DNA from: Oscillospiraceae bacterium | GTDB taxonomy: Bacteria > Bacillota > Clostridia > Oscillospirales > Oscillospiraceae | NCBI GenBank assembly: GCA_017540645.1 | Contig: JAFYAQ010000030.1 | Location: 1-64,000, forward strand | Length of the DNA stretch: 64,000 nucleotides | Direction of reading: 5' to 3' | Part shown: positions 42,680-51,197 of the stretch, piece after piece | How the letters are laid out: each line of letters opens with the position of its first letter | Position numbering within the stretch: the stretch's first letter is position 1 | Notes under the pieces: model-generated | Told to the model about the DNA's origin: nothing | Database searches by the model: none | Seen by the model: the letters and a program-made list of their open reading frames with translations, nothing else | Position numbers and translations under genes: made by a program

Positions 42680-43282
42680 TTACATCTCCCGGCGGCCTTC
42701 CAGGGCCTTGAGCATGGTGGCGTCGTCCGCGTACTCCAGGTTGGAGCCCACCGGTACGCCGAAGCCCAGCCGGGTCACCTTCATGCCGAAGGGCCGGAGA
42801 AGCCGGGCGATATACATGGCGGTGGCATCGCCCTCCGTGTCCGGGTTGGTGGCCAGGATGATCTCCTCCACATCCTCCCCGGCGGCCCGCTGCAGCAGTT
42901 CCCGGATACGCAGATCGTCCGGCCCGATGTGGTTCATGGGGGACAGGGCTCCGTGCAGCACATGATAGAGGCCCCGGTATTCCCGGCTGCGCTCGATGCT
43001 CAGCACGTCCCGGGGCTCCGAGACCACGCAGATGGTGTTCCGGTCCCGGTTGGGAGAGGAACAGATGGGACAAAGTTCTCCGTCCGTCAGATTCTGGCAC
43101 ACCGGGCAGGTGTGGATCTTCTTTTTGGCCTCCCGGATGGTGTCGGCAAAGTGCTCCGCGTCCTCGTCGGACAGAGAGAGGATGTGGAAGGCCAGACGCT
43201 GGGCGCTCTTGCGCCCGATGCCCGGAAGAGAGGCAAAGCTGTCGATCAGATTCTCCAGCGCCGCCGGAAAAAAGGATGCCAT
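42680..43282 (-). CDS. recR: Recombination protein RecR
   Basis: 200 residues. N-terminal HhH (LIDSFASLPGIGRKSAQRLAF), zinc finger CPVCQNLTDGELCPIC, TOPRIM domain (ICVVSEPRDVLSIE, EEIILATNPDTEGDATAMYI) and the C-terminal VTRLGFGVPVGSNLEYADD. It works with RecF and RecO in loading RecA at gaps. AAGGAG precedes the ATG by eight bases. Its usual upstream partners dnaX and yaaK are not next to it; a palindrome-rich stretch lies upstream instead. Confidence 0.97.
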   Translation of the reverse strand: MASFFPAALENLIDSFASLPGIGRKSAQRLAFHILSLSDEDAEHFADTIREAKKKIHTCPVCQNLTDGELCPICSSPNRDRNTICVVSEPRDVLSIERSREYRGLYHVLHGALSPMNHIGPDDLRIRELLQRAAGEDVEEIILATNPDTEGDATAMYIARLLRPFGMKVTRLGFGVPVGSNLEYADDATMLKALEGRREM

Positions 43283-43508
43283 GGCGTTTTCTCCTTCTTG
43301 CTAGTCGATCGCGAAACTCGTTTCGCAATCGAGGAACTCGCGCTTATCGCACGCAGCTTACGAGGGACAAGCCGCGTTTGGTCGGCGCGAGGCCTCGCAT
43401 TGCTCGGCTCAGGGTATTTTTGAGGCGGCAAAGCTGCCTCAAAAATATTTTCGATGCCCCTTGGGGCGTTAGTCGTGGCTTACTTATGACCTTTGCAACA
43501 GCTAAGTC
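43283..43508 (+). repeat. Palindrome-rich intergenic module A
   Basis: Between rpe and recR. Hairpins in order: 43305-43317 with 43320-43332 (13 bp, one mismatch), a GC-rich palindromic middle including GCGAGGCCTCGC, then 43416-43429 with 43433-43446 (14 bp, one mismatch) framed by TATTTTT and AAAAATA, then GCCCC-TT-GGGGC (43456-43467), then a tail TTTGCAACAGC. The same layout with different stem sequences occurs at 49765-49950. No coding potential seen. Confidence 0.6.
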
Positions 43509-44162
43509 CTATTCGCCGCGGATGGCGCGGATCACCGCTCCCCGGTCCGCCTGCTTGAACACGGCGCTGCCGGCTACCAGCACGTCACAGCCCGCCTCGA
43601 TCAGCAGCGGGGCGGTGTTTGCATCCGCGCCCCCGTCCGCCTCCAGCAGACAGCCGGGATGGACCGCGTCGATCCGCTCCCGGAGGGTGCGGATCTTGGG
43701 CAGCATGTCCGCCATGAATTTCTGGCCGCCGAAGCCCGGCTCCACCGTCATCACCAGCACCATGTCCGCCTCCCTGAGCCAGGGCTCCGCCGCCTGCGCG
43801 GGAGTGGCAGGCTTGAGGACGATGCCGGCCTTCTTCCCCGCGGCGTGGATATCCCGGAGGGCGGCGGTGATGTTTTCCGGCGTGTCCGCCTCCACATGGA
43901 CCGTCACCATGTCGGCGCCAGCCTCACAGAAACGCCGGGCGTAGAGCACCGGTTCCACGATCATCAGATGCACGTCCAAAAACATGTCCGTGGCTTTCCG
44001 GATGGAGGACAGCACCGGCAGGCCCAGGGAGATATTGGGCACAAAACGCCCGTCCATCACATCCACATGGAGCCAATCCGCGCCGCCCTCCCGGACGGAG
44101 CGGATCTCCTCCCCCAGACGGGCGAAATCTGCGGACAGAAGGGACGGTGCGACCTTTACCAT
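43509..44162 (-). CDS. rpe: Ribulose-phosphate 3-epimerase
   Basis: 217 residues. APSLLSADFARLGEEI, WLHVDVMDGRFVPN (metal His/Asp), LDVHLMI, TVHVEA, VMTVEPGFGGQKF and LEADGGADANT are the standard Rpe motifs of this TIM barrel. It interconverts ribulose 5-phosphate and xylulose 5-phosphate. AAGGAGAAGCTT leads directly into ATG 44162; upstream in-frame codons are not needed. Confidence 0.97.
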   Translation of the reverse strand: MVKVAPSLLSADFARLGEEIRSVREGGADWLHVDVMDGRFVPNISLGLPVLSSIRKATDMFLDVHLMIVEPVLYARRFCEAGADMVTVHVEADTPENITAALRDIHAAGKKAGIVLKPATPAQAAEPWLREADMVLVMTVEPGFGGQKFMADMLPKIRTLRERIDAVHPGCLLEADGGADANTAPLLIEAGCDVLVAGSAVFKQADRGAVIRAIRGE

Positions 44163-44384
44163 AAGCTTCTCCTTATTCTCCGTGACGCCGGATGAAAAGC
44201 CGGCATATACTTTAATAGCAAAGCGGCGCGCACTCTGCTTTTTTATACGGGAGGCTGCCGGCATCCCCGGAGCCTCCCGAAACGCATTCCGCTACAGCCT
44301 TATATTATACACCACAAGCCGGGTCGGCGCAAGGTGAAGGGTAGGAGAGAATAAAATGTTTTCCGCCGGAGAAGATTGTACATC

Positions 44385-44413
44385 TTGACGGACAGGCGGA
44401 TTCACGATAAAAT
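44385..44413 (+). promoter_or_regulatory. Promoter of xpaC-telA
   Basis: TTGACG (44385-44390), 17-base spacer, TAAAAT (44408-44413), 39 bases before the ATG. Confidence 0.7.
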
Positions 44414-44452
44414 AAGGGGAAATCCAAAGAGGCAGAAGAGGAGGCAGGCTGA

Positions 44453-45268
44453 ATGGCCAGAAAAAAGAGCAACAAGCATTCCACGAGCTGGATCGCACCT
44501 ACCGCATTGGGGCTCGCGGTGTGGGGTGCGCTGTATACGATGCTGAATGCCTCCAGCTTTGCCGCCGTTTTGATGACCGCAGCGGCGGGCGCCGCGGCGG
44601 GACTGGGTCTCTACGCCATCCTGCACCTGGTAAACAAGAGTAAAGCGGACAAGGAGCGGAAGGCAGAGGAGGAGCGCGCCCGGCAGGAGGCGGAGGCCAA
44701 AGCGAAAACCGATCCCATGAGTCCCTACAGCCCGGAGGTCCAGAAAGTCATCAACGAGGGGCGCCTGGCCATGAAGGAGATGGGACGGCTTTACAGCTCC
44801 ATCCGCAATCCGGCTATCCGGCAGAAGATCAATGAGATCATGGCGGTGTCGGACAAGATCGTCCGGGACGCCATCGACGATCCGTCGGATGTGCCCCAGA
44901 TCCAGAAATTCCTGAGCTTTTATCTGCCCACCACCATCAAGCTCCTGAACGCCTACGACCGCATGAACGCACAGGAGATCAGCGGCAGCAACATCAGCGG
45001 CTCCATGGCAAGGATCGAAGAGATGCTGGACACCAGCATCGCCGCCTATCAGAAGCAGCTGGACGCTCTGTTCGCCAACCAGGCCGCGGATATCCAGATG
45101 GATATCGACATGATGAACGGCATGCTGGCCCGGGAGGGTCTGGGCGGCAAGGGCTATCTGGATCTGAACGACTTTATGCGAGAATATGAAAAACAGCAAA
45201 AAATGAACGCGCAGAAACCTGATTCGTACACCGACAATCATCAGAAAGGAAGTACATCCAATGGCTGA
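44453..45268 (+). CDS. xpaC: XpaC-family protein
   Basis: 271 residues. Two hydrophobic helices near the N-terminus (about 13-32 and 35-60), a charged coiled-coil, then YSPEVQKVINEGRLAMKEMGRLYSSIRNPAIRQKI and FLSFYLPTTIKLLNAYDRM, typical of the XpaC family (5-bromo-4-chloroindolyl phosphate hydrolysis protein). In Firmicutes it is almost always encoded next to telA, as here. AGAGGAGG precedes the ATG. Proposed roles in envelope stress or tellurite resistance remain unproven. Confidence 0.9.
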   Translation: MARKKSNKHSTSWIAPTALGLAVWGALYTMLNASSFAAVLMTAAAGAAAGLGLYAILHLVNKSKADKERKAEEERARQEAEAKAKTDPMSPYSPEVQKVINEGRLAMKEMGRLYSSIRNPAIRQKINEIMAVSDKIVRDAIDDPSDVPQIQKFLSFYLPTTIKLLNAYDRMNAQEISGSNISGSMARIEEMLDTSIAAYQKQLDALFANQAADIQMDIDMMNGMLAREGLGGKGYLDLNDFMREYEKQQKMNAQKPDSYTDNHQKGSTSNG

Positions 45269-46415
45269 GAATGAAGCGTATGTTCCCTCCCTGACTTTGA
45301 ATCCCACCCAGGCCGCCACGCAGGCCGCCCCCGCATGGCAGCCGGTGGCCGAACAGACCGCGCCCGCCCCGGAACCAGAGAAGCTGGATATTGAGCGTCT
45401 TTCTCCCCAGGAGCAGGAGGCTGTCCGTCAGTTTGCCAAGCAGATCGACGTGACCGACACCAACCTGGTTTTGTCCTACGGCGCCGCCGCACAGAAAAAC
45501 ATCTCCGATTTCTCCGGTCAGGCCCTGGGCAAGGTCCGCACCAAGGATCTGGGCGAAGTCGGTGACGCGCTGTCTGATCTGGTGGTGGAGCTGAAGGGCC
45601 TGAACGAGGACGAAAAGCAAAAGGGCTTCCTGGGTCTGTTCAAGAAAGCGGAGAAGAACATCGCCGCTACCAAGGCAAAGTATGACAAGGCCGAGGTGAA
45701 TGTGGACAAGATCACCGCCCAGCTCCAGAACCATCAGATGGTGCTGTCCAAGGACATTGCCTCCATGGACAAGATGTTTGAGCTGAACCAGGCTTACTTC
45801 AAAGAGCTGACCATGTATATCATCGCCGGCAAGCTCCGGGCCCAGGAGCTGCGGGAGAAGGATCTGAAGGAGTACCAGGATAAGGCTTTGAAATCCGGTC
45901 TGCCCGAGGACGCCCAGGCCGCCAACGATTTTGCCAACCTGATCGGGCGCTTTGAGAAAAAGCTCCACGATCTGGAGCTGACCCGTATGATCTCCCTGCA
46001 GATGGGCCCCCAGATCCGCATGATCCAGAACAACGATCTGCTCATGACCGAGAAGATCCAGACCGCCATCGTGAATACCATCCCCCTGTGGAAGCAGCAG
46101 ATGGTGTTGGCTCTGAGCATGTACCACTCCCAGCAGGCCATGGAGGCCTCCCACGCCGTCTCTCAGGTGACCAACGATCTGCTGGTCCACAACGCCGAGG
46201 CGCTGCACATGGGCAGCATCGAGGTGGCCAAGGAGAGCGAGCGGGGCATCGTGGATCTGGAGACGCTGAAGAAGACCAATCAGCACCTGATCGACACCCT
46301 GCAGGAGGTCAAGCAGATCCAGGACGACGGCCGTGCCCGCCGGGCCGAGGCCGAGCTGGAGCTGGGCCGCATCGAGGGCGAGCTGAAGCAGAAGCTGCTG
46401 GATATGCAGGGCTGA
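45261..46415 (+). CDS. telA: TelA/toxic anion resistance protein
   Basis: 384 residues, largely alpha-helical and soluble. DVTDTNLVLSYGAAAQKNISDFS, KDLGEVGDALSDLVVELKGL, LFKKAEKNI and VNTIPLWKQQMVLALSM are the TelA family signatures. It overlaps xpaC by eight bases, indicating stoichiometric expression. Relatives are linked to tellurite and envelope-acting antibiotic resistance; mechanism unknown. A strong hairpin terminator follows. Confidence 0.94.
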   Translation: MAENEAYVPSLTLNPTQAATQAAPAWQPVAEQTAPAPEPEKLDIERLSPQEQEAVRQFAKQIDVTDTNLVLSYGAAAQKNISDFSGQALGKVRTKDLGEVGDALSDLVVELKGLNEDEKQKGFLGLFKKAEKNIAATKAKYDKAEVNVDKITAQLQNHQMVLSKDIASMDKMFELNQAYFKELTMYIIAGKLRAQELREKDLKEYQDKALKSGLPEDAQAANDFANLIGRFEKKLHDLELTRMISLQMGPQIRMIQNNDLLMTEKIQTAIVNTIPLWKQQMVLALSMYHSQQAMEASHAVSQVTNDLLVHNAEALHMGSIEVAKESERGIVDLETLKKTNQHLIDTLQEVKQIQDDGRARRAEAELELGRIEGELKQKLLDMQG

Positions 46416-46434
46416 AAACCGAATATCCGTACAA

Positions 46435-46468
46435 AAAGAGGACGCGCTTTTCCGGCGCGTCCTCTTTG
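46435..46468 (+). terminator. Bidirectional terminator after telA
   Basis: AAAGAGGACGCGC with GCGCGTCCTCTTT, 7-base loop; A/T flanks on both sides serve telA and the convergent pyrophosphatase gene. Confidence 0.88.
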
Positions 46469-46483
46469 CTGTCTCTTGGGCTT

Positions 46484-48163
46484 TTATTTCTTTTCCTCGC
46501 TGTAGCTGTGGATGGCGCGCAACATGGCGGGGACAAACTGCTTCTTCCGGGACACGACGCCGTCCAGGTGCAGGGGCGCGTCGGGCGCGAGCCCGAAGGC
46601 CCGGCGCAGCACCTCATCCCCCTCCGCCCCGGCATACAGCATGTCGCTGCCGCCGCTGCGGATGTCCGTCAGCAGGTAGTAGACCCACTGGAGCTCGTCC
46701 TCCCGGCGCTGGATCTCCAGGGTGTCGCCCATCATGGCGGCGGCCGTCTCCCGGGCACGGGTGCTCAGGAAAGTGGACTGGCTGACGCCGAAGCGAAGAT
46801 CCCCGGCCTCAAAGATCTTATAGTCCCGGGTGAGAAGGGCCTCCGCCGTCACACCGCTCAGATCTTCTCCGGCCTCAAACATGGCCTCTCCCAGGGCCTG
46901 CAGATCCTCTCCGGCGATGGAGGCCAGCCACGCGGCCCGCTCCTTATCCACCGGAGTGCAGGTGGGCGAGCGGAAGACCAGGGTATCGGAGAGGATGGCG
47001 CAGCACAGCGCCCCCGCGATCTCCGGGCTGGGGGTGAGGCCCCGTTCCCGGTACATGCAGGAGACGATGGTAGCCGTGCTGCCCAGGGGCTGGTTGCGGA
47101 AATAGATGGGGCTGATGGTACTGAGGCCGCCGATCCGATGGTGGTCCACGATCTCTCGGATGTCCGCCTGCTCCCAGCCGGGGACACACTGGGTCTTCTC
47201 ATTGTGATCCACCAGGATGAGCTGCTTCCGGCGCCGGTTGATCACGTTCCGGCGGGAGAGCATGCCGTAATATTTCCCTTTATCGTCCAGGATGGGGAAA
47301 TACACGTGCCGCAGATTGGCCATTACCTGCAGGGCCTCCTCCACCGGAGTGGAGAGGGTGAAATAATCGACCTTCTGGCTGATCATGTAGTAGCGGATGG
47401 GCACGCTCTGATGCAGGAAGGAGGTGGCGGTGAACGTGTCGTAGGGAGTGGAGATCACTACGCAGCCGATCTCCTCCGCCTTGGCAAGGATCTCCGGGTG
47501 GATCTCCGCCGCCGTGCATACCACCAGACAGCCGGCGCCGCCCTCCAGAGCCGCGATCTGAGAGCATTCCCGGTTGGAGACCAGCACCAGGTCTCCCGGC
47601 TCCATGGCCTCCTTGATGGCGTCCGCGTTACCCGCGCCCACTAGGGCCCGGCCGTGGGTCATGTGGGCGTGGGCATCGCCGCAGATCACGGTACCGTTCA
47701 AAACCTTGGCCATGTTGCAGTAGGGCGTGCGGGAGGCCGACAGCACCCGGTTGTCCGTGCTGTCCATCTGGGCGATGGCCAGATCCCGCAGCGTGACGAT
47801 GCCCTCCAGCCGCCCGTCTTTGCCCACAATGGGCAGCGTGGAGATCTCCCGGTCCCGCATGGTCTCCCAGCTTCGCTTTACGGTCAGCTCATGGCTGATG
47901 CCCGGCTCCAGCCGGATCTCCAGATCCCGGACCGTGGGGGACACGTCCTCCAGCAGCCGGGGCTCCGGCAGACCGAAGTGCTGCAGCACCCAGGCTGTCT
48001 CCGCGCTCAGCGCCCCCGCCCTGGCGGGGATATAGGCGGTGGACGGATCCATCAGCCGCTTATAGGCAGCATAGCCGATAGCCGCGCAGATGGAGTCTGT
48101 ATCCGGGTTCTGGTGTCCGATGACGAAGACCTGTTCCTTGGAGCAGTCCGATGTATACGGCAT
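46484..48163 (-). CDS. Manganese-dependent inorganic pyrophosphatase with CBS and DRTGG domains
   Basis: 559 residues. DHH-type family II PPase: GHQNPDTDSICAAIGY at the N-terminus, DHHRIGG and the DHHA2-type C-terminus with RKKQFVPAML. Inserted between are CBS repeats (HELTVKRSWETMRDREISTLPIV and ...LRHVYFPILDDKGKYYGMLSR) flanking a DRTGG-like domain. CBS domains bind adenine nucleotides and inhibit or activate hydrolysis of PPi in clostridial homologs. GAGGG precedes the ATG. It follows an ArsR-type regulator gene by 29 bases and is probably in its operon. Confidence 0.93.
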   Translation of the reverse strand: MPYTSDCSKEQVFVIGHQNPDTDSICAAIGYAAYKRLMDPSTAYIPARAGALSAETAWVLQHFGLPEPRLLEDVSPTVRDLEIRLEPGISHELTVKRSWETMRDREISTLPIVGKDGRLEGIVTLRDLAIAQMDSTDNRVLSASRTPYCNMAKVLNGTVICGDAHAHMTHGRALVGAGNADAIKEAMEPGDLVLVSNRECSQIAALEGGAGCLVVCTAAEIHPEILAKAEEIGCVVISTPYDTFTATSFLHQSVPIRYYMISQKVDYFTLSTPVEEALQVMANLRHVYFPILDDKGKYYGMLSRRNVINRRRKQLILVDHNEKTQCVPGWEQADIREIVDHHRIGGLSTISPIYFRNQPLGSTATIVSCMYRERGLTPSPEIAGALCCAILSDTLVFRSPTCTPVDKERAAWLASIAGEDLQALGEAMFEAGEDLSGVTAEALLTRDYKIFEAGDLRFGVSQSTFLSTRARETAAAMMGDTLEIQRREDELQWVYYLLTDIRSGGSDMLYAGAEGDEVLRRAFGLAPDAPLHLDGVVSRKKQFVPAMLRAIHSYSEEKK

Positions 48164-48192
48164 ATATATCCCTCATTTTCTCTTTGATCGGT

Positions 48193-48579
48193 TTATTCCT
48201 GGTGCCAGTCCTCTCGGGAGGGGCAGGAGATGCGGGCCACCTCCTCAAAGCTGCGGTGGAGAGCCGCCACCATCTCCGTGTCCGCGGCGGTATAGAACAT
48301 CTCCTTCCCCTCCCGGCGGGAGACGATCAGACCGCTGTTTTTCAGAAGGCGCAGATGGTGGGAAACCGCGGAGCTGGACATGCCGGTCAGGGCTGCAATG
48401 TTCATCACGCACTCCTCACAGTGACACAGCAGCCAAAAGATCCGCAGGCGGCTGGGGTCCCCCAGGTGCTGCAGCACATCGGCGATGCTTTCGATCTCAG
48501 CGGACGAAGGCATGGCGCGGATCACCCGTTCTCCCCGTCTGCCGTGGTCATGGGGCATGTGGATGGTTTTTTCCTCCAT
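48193..48579 (-). CDS. ArsR/SmtB-family metal-sensing repressor
   Basis: 128 residues, winged helix. LGDPSRLRIFWLLCHCEECVMNIA places the CxCxxC-type thiolates on the recognition-proximal helix used for metal in ArsR/CadC sensors; VSHHLRLLKNSGLIVSRREGKEMFYT is the DNA-binding helix and wing. A His-rich N-terminus (HMPHDHG) may add ligands. It probably represses its own operon until a thiophilic or transition metal binds. GGGAGGG precedes the ATG and a consensus-like promoter lies upstream. Confidence 0.92.
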   Translation of the reverse strand: MEEKTIHMPHDHGRRGERVIRAMPSSAEIESIADVLQHLGDPSRLRIFWLLCHCEECVMNIAALTGMSSSAVSHHLRLLKNSGLIVSRREGKEMFYTAADTEMVAALHRSFEEVARISCPSREDWHQE

Positions 48580-48608
48580 TCGTCTTCCCTCCCGGCGGCG
48601 TTTTCTTT

Positions 48609-48637
48609 ATTATATCTTTTGCTTTTCGACTTTGCAA
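48609..48637 (-). promoter_or_regulatory. Promoter of the arsR-pyrophosphatase unit
   Basis: Minus strand TTGCAA (48632-48637), 17-base spacer, TATAAT (48609-48614), 30 bases before the ATG. Confidence 0.75.
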
Positions 48638-48721
48638 CGGTTGACGGCAGCTTTTCCCTCTTCCTTTTTTGCCGCGGATGTTGTATTCTGTCTGCAGAAA
48701 AACACCACGGGAGGACAGCCT

Positions 48722-49744
48722 ATGTTCCGCAGGATCCTGGCGGCGCTGTGCGCGCTCCTGCTGCTCCCGCTCTCCGGCTGCGGCAGTGACGGGCGGCGAA
48801 GCGCGGAATACTACACGTTCTTTGATACCGTGACCACGGTGATCGGCTATGGCAGCGAGCAGGACTTCGCCGCCGCCTGCAGCCTGATCGAGGAGACTCT
48901 ATCGGAGTATCACCGTCTGTGCGATATCTATCATGAATACACCGGTATAAACAACGCCCGTACCATAAATCTCCGGGCCGGCCAACAGAGCGTGGAGGTA
49001 TCCGACGAGCTGCTGGATGTGATCGAGTTCGGCCGGGAGGTCTACGCCATGACCGAAGGGCGGTGCAACATCGCCATGGGGGCGGTGCTGTCCCTCTGGC
49101 ACGACTGCCGGGAGACGGCCCTCTCCGGGGGCCCCGCCCTTCTGCCCGAGGAAGCCGCCCTGCAGGAGGCCGGAAACCACTGCCGGATGGATCAGCTGAT
49201 CGTGGACCGAGCCGCCGGGACCGTGTATCTGGCCGACAGCGCCATGTCCCTGGATCTGGGGGCCATCGCCAAGGGCTACGCTGTCGAAAAGGCCGCCCGG
49301 GCCCTGGCAGGCGCCGGCTTTACCGGCTACGCCCTGAATGTGGGCGGCAATGTGCGCACCGTAGGCCGTAAGGCCGGCGGCTCGGCGTGGATCTCCGGTA
49401 TACAGGACCCGGACAACAGCGCCTCCTATCTGCTTCGCCTGGAGCTGACCGACGCCAGTCTTGTCACCAGCGGTTCCTATCAGCGCTGGTACCAGGTGGA
49501 GGGAACGCGCTATCACCATATCATCGACCCCCGGACCCTCTATCCGAAGAACGACTTTTTGTCCGTGTCCATCCTGTGTTCCGACTCCGGTCTGGCGGAC
49601 GCCCTGTCCACCGCGGTATTCAATATGGAGCTGGAGGAAGGGATAAATTATGTAAACCGGCTGGAGGGCGTGGAGGCCTGCTGGGTACTGGCGGATAAGC
49701 GTCCGGTCTACTCCGGGGGATTTGAGGCAAAAATAACGAAATGA
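48722..49744 (+). CDS. apbE: FAD:protein FMN transferase (ApbE lipoprotein)
   Basis: 340 residues. Lipobox LSGC (Cys20), then the ApbE core: YYTFFDTVTTVIGYG, SLDLGAIAKGYAVEKAARAL, YALNVGGNVRTVG, VTSGSYQRWYQVEG and HHIIDPRTLYP. It covalently attaches FMN to Thr/Ser of target proteins such as NqrC/RnfG-type subunits outside the membrane, using FAD. GGGAGG at 48710-48715 precedes the ATG. The stop codon lies inside the first copy of a 24-base direct repeat. Confidence 0.95.
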   Translation: MFRRILAALCALLLLPLSGCGSDGRRSAEYYTFFDTVTTVIGYGSEQDFAAACSLIEETLSEYHRLCDIYHEYTGINNARTINLRAGQQSVEVSDELLDVIEFGREVYAMTEGRCNIAMGAVLSLWHDCRETALSGGPALLPEEAALQEAGNHCRMDQLIVDRAAGTVYLADSAMSLDLGAIAKGYAVEKAARALAGAGFTGYALNVGGNVRTVGRKAGGSAWISGIQDPDNSASYLLRLELTDASLVTSGSYQRWYQVEGTRYHHIIDPRTLYPKNDFLSVSILCSDSGLADALSTAVFNMELEEGINYVNRLEGVEACWVLADKRPVYSGGFEAKITK

Positions 49745-49979
49745 GCGGAGGCACAGCCTCCGCTTAAATCGTTGCCAAAGTCAGTGACTTTGGCAACGAG
49801 AAGGCTGCGGCCCGCTGCAGCGCACTCGCTGCGCTCGCACGTTTGCGGGCCGTAAAGTATTTTTCCCGAGGTGCACGCCCCCGGGAAAAATAATCCAAGC
49901 CTTATTTGCGCCTGCGGGCGCAAACTCTGCGAGACTTTGTCAGCAGTATGAGCGGAGGCACAGCCTCCGCTCACCACAT
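49741..49979 (+). repeat. Palindrome-rich intergenic module B bounded by 24-bp direct repeats
   Basis: Identical 24-base sequences at 49741-49764 and 49948-49971, each containing GCGGAGGC-ACA-GCCTCCGC. Between them: 49771-49782 with 49786-49797 (12 bp perfect), CGGCCCGC/GCGGGCCG (49808-49815 with 49845-49852) enclosing GCAGCG/CGCTGC, TATTTTTCCCG/CGGGAAAAATA (49858-49868 with 49882-49892), TTTGCGCC/GGCGCAAA (49905-49912 with 49917-49924) and a tail CTTTGTCAGCAGT. Same layout as 43305-43505. The outer repeats also provide hairpins between convergent apbE and mtnA. Confidence 0.7.
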
Positions 49980-51044
49980 TTATTTGCCGATGCCCAGGGA
50001 ACGGAAAGCCTCCTCATAGGGGGCTTTGCACAGGCCCTTTTCCGTGATGATCCCGGTGATCAGCTCCGCGTCTGTCACATCGAAGGCCGGGTTATAGACC
50101 CCCACTCCCTCCGGCGCCATGCGGGTCTTGTACCACATCTCCGTGACCTCCTCCGCCCCCCGCTTCTCGATGGGGATGTCCGCACCGGAGGCGATGGACA
50201 TGTCGATGGTGGAGCTGGGGGCGCAGACGTAAAAGGGGATGCCGTAGTGTTTGGCCAGGATGGCCACGCCGGAGGTGCCGATCTTGTTGGCGGCGTCCCC
50301 GTTCCGGGCCACCCGGTCGCAGCCCACGAATATGATGTCCACCTTCCCGCTCTTCATCAGGCTGGAGGCGGCGTTATCGCACAGCAGCGTGGTATCCAGG
50401 CCCGCGGAGAGCATCTCCAGCGAGGTCAGCCGGGCGCCCTGGAGCAGGGGGCGGGTCTCGTCGCAGTAGACTCTCAGGTCCGTCCAGCCCTTCTCCCGGG
50501 CGATGTACATGGGCGCGGTGGCGGTGCCGTACTTGGCGGTGGCCAGGGTCCCGGCGTTGCAGTGGGTCAGGATGCCGCAGCCGGGGCGAAGCAGGGAGAA
50601 ACCGATCTCTCCGATGCTGCGGCTGATGGCGATATCCTCCCGGCGGATGGCGTGGGCCTCGGCAAACAGCGCCTCCCGGATCTCCGGCAGTGGACGATCA
50701 CAGAGGGACAGGGCTTTTGCCATCACCCGGTCCAGAGCCCAGAACAGGTTCACCGCCGTGGGTCTGGCGCTGGCAAGATAGTCCCGCCGCTCTCCCAGCC
50801 GGCGGAAGAACTCCTCTTTATTCTCTGTCTCGATCTGGGCGGCCGCCAGCGCCAGGGCGTAGCCGGCGCACACGCCGATGGCCGGAGCGCCCCGGACCCG
50901 CAGGACCCGGATGGCCTCCCAGATATCCTCCAGACGCTGCAGGTGCAGCACCTTCACCTCTCCGGGCAGAAGGGTCTGGTCCAGAATGTCCAGTCCCGAG
51001 CGATCGGGGGACAGCAGCACAGTGTCCAGCTCCAGAGCGTTCAT
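49980..51044 (-). CDS. mtnA: S-methyl-5-thioribose-1-phosphate isomerase
   Basis: 354 residues. VRGAPAIGVCAGYALALA, LTHCNAGTLATAKYGTA with the catalytic Cys, and LLCDNAASSLMKSGKVD with the catalytic Asp are the aIF2B-related MtnA motifs. It converts methylthioribose 1-phosphate to the ribulose form in methionine salvage or related shunts; no other mtn gene is in the window. GGAGG lies eleven bases before ATG 51044. Confidence 0.95.
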   Translation of the reverse strand: MNALELDTVLLSPDRSGLDILDQTLLPGEVKVLHLQRLEDIWEAIRVLRVRGAPAIGVCAGYALALAAAQIETENKEEFFRRLGERRDYLASARPTAVNLFWALDRVMAKALSLCDRPLPEIREALFAEAHAIRREDIAISRSIGEIGFSLLRPGCGILTHCNAGTLATAKYGTATAPMYIAREKGWTDLRVYCDETRPLLQGARLTSLEMLSAGLDTTLLCDNAASSLMKSGKVDIIFVGCDRVARNGDAANKIGTSGVAILAKHYGIPFYVCAPSSTIDMSIASGADIPIEKRGAEEVTEMWYKTRMAPEGVGVYNPAFDVTDAELITGIITEKGLCKAPYEEAFRSLGIGK

Positions 51045-51136
51045 GAAAGTCACGGCCTCCCGTTTGTTTTTTCTTATTATGCCACACCCTCGGGGATTTG
51101 TCGAGACGAAGGCCCGCCCTTTCTTTCCGGGGACCA

Positions 51137-51165
51137 TTGCCTTTTTGTTGAAAACGTGGTATGGT
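51137..51165 (+). promoter_or_regulatory. Possible promoter of the barnase-like gene
   Basis: TTGCCT (51137-51142), 17-base spacer, TATGGT (51160-51165). Moderate match only. Confidence 0.4.
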
Positions 51166-51197
51166 CTTTGCAGTACCCATGAAAAGAGGTCGCCGGG

